Shown here in pieces: positions 5,112 through 5,255 of a DNA stretch of 5,255 nucleotides. A program made the position numbers and the translations under genes. Source of the stretch: an uncultured Oribacterium sp. (lineage in GTDB: Bacteria; Bacillota; Clostridia; Lachnospirales; Lachnospiraceae); contig CALAOB010000140.1 in assembly GCA_937927445.1 (NCBI GenBank), positions 1 through 5,255 of the forward strand, given 5' to 3'. Numbering within the stretch: the stretch's first letter is position 1; every line of letters begins with the position of its first letter. The notes beneath the pieces were generated by a model. That model saw nothing but the letters and a program-made list of their open reading frames with translations, had not been told where the DNA came from and made no database searches.

Positions 5112-5255
5112 ATGGCGAAATATGATTATCTGGTAGTGGGTGCCGGACTGTACGGCGCGGTGTTTGCGCATGAGGCGCGGAAGGCGGGGAAGTCGGTGAG
5201 GGTGATCGATCGGCGTCCGAACATCGCCGGCAATGTCTATACGGAGGACGTGGAG
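5112..5255 (+). CDS. glf: UDP-galactopyranose mutase, N-terminal part, cut by the window end
   Basis: The first 48 residues are present and the frame is still open at the window edge; family members have about 365-390 residues. The FAD-binding Rossmann start is clear: YDYLVVGAGLYGAVFAHEA with G10, G12 and G15, then VIDRR with acidic D33 at the end of the second strand, then the family-typical PNIAGNVYTED (36-46). The enzyme converts UDP-galactopyranose to UDP-galactofuranose in the cytoplasm using reduced FAD, supplying galactofuranose for surface glycans. ATG 5112 has a well-spaced AAGGAG. Base composition matches manA, so this is backbone rather than island. Confidence 0.92.
   Translation, partial: MAKYDYLVVGAGLYGAVFAHEARKAGKSVRVIDRRPNIAGNVYTEDVE

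Noticed and set aside
1..5255. CRISPR array, tRNA, rRNA, or insertion sequence with transposase
   Set aside because: No regularly spaced repeats, tRNA-like cloverleaf, rRNA motifs or transposase/integrase coding sequence were seen; the only notable long repeat is the 15-bp pair.

Overview
The window looks like a junction between an AT-rich accessory block (about 1-3800) and a GC-rich chromosomal backbone (about 3835 to the end). The organism is probably a Bacillota member of the Lachnospiraceae or Selenomonadaceae type. This rests on the aromatic/glycine cell-wall-binding-type repeats, the short class I mannose-6-phosphate isomerase, strong GGAG-type ribosome binding sites and the mixed base composition. 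The assignment is inferred from style, not from a marker gene.

Layout. (1) 61-1830: a 589-residue protein with a RES-type domain (the fold of NAD+-degrading toxins) joined to a C-terminal region of cell-wall/choline-binding-like repeats, an unusual pairing with no signal peptide. (2) 1847-2032: a remnant of a DUF1016/YhcG-type protein, about 40 recognisable residues around the LSWSHYCELL core. (3) 2117-3127 and 3124-3648: an overlapping gene pair. The first is an ABC/SMC-like AAA ATPase with Walker A, signature-like, Walker B and His-switch motifs. The second is a 174-residue protein with an E...ExK pattern suggestive of a PD-(D/E)xK nuclease fold. (4) 3649-3834: a regulatory junction with a second copy of a 15-bp direct repeat, a consensus -35/-10 pair and an intrinsic terminator. 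(5) 3835-4968: manA. (6) 5112 to the end: the start of glf (UDP-galactopyranose mutase), cut by the window edge.

How they fit together. manA and glf belong to sugar-nucleotide and surface-polysaccharide metabolism and form the backbone. The block upstream carries a toxin-like gene, a broken nuclease-family gene and an intact ATPase/putative-nuclease pair, which is typical of a defence or mobile-gene island. A perfect 15-bp repeat (CGCAAACGACGCAAG) lies just before and just after the ATPase pair, so those two genes may have moved as one unit. The best candidate for an undescribed system is the ATPase plus ExK-protein pair; the RES/wall-repeat fusion is the second. Function is inferred from motifs and context only; no search was run.
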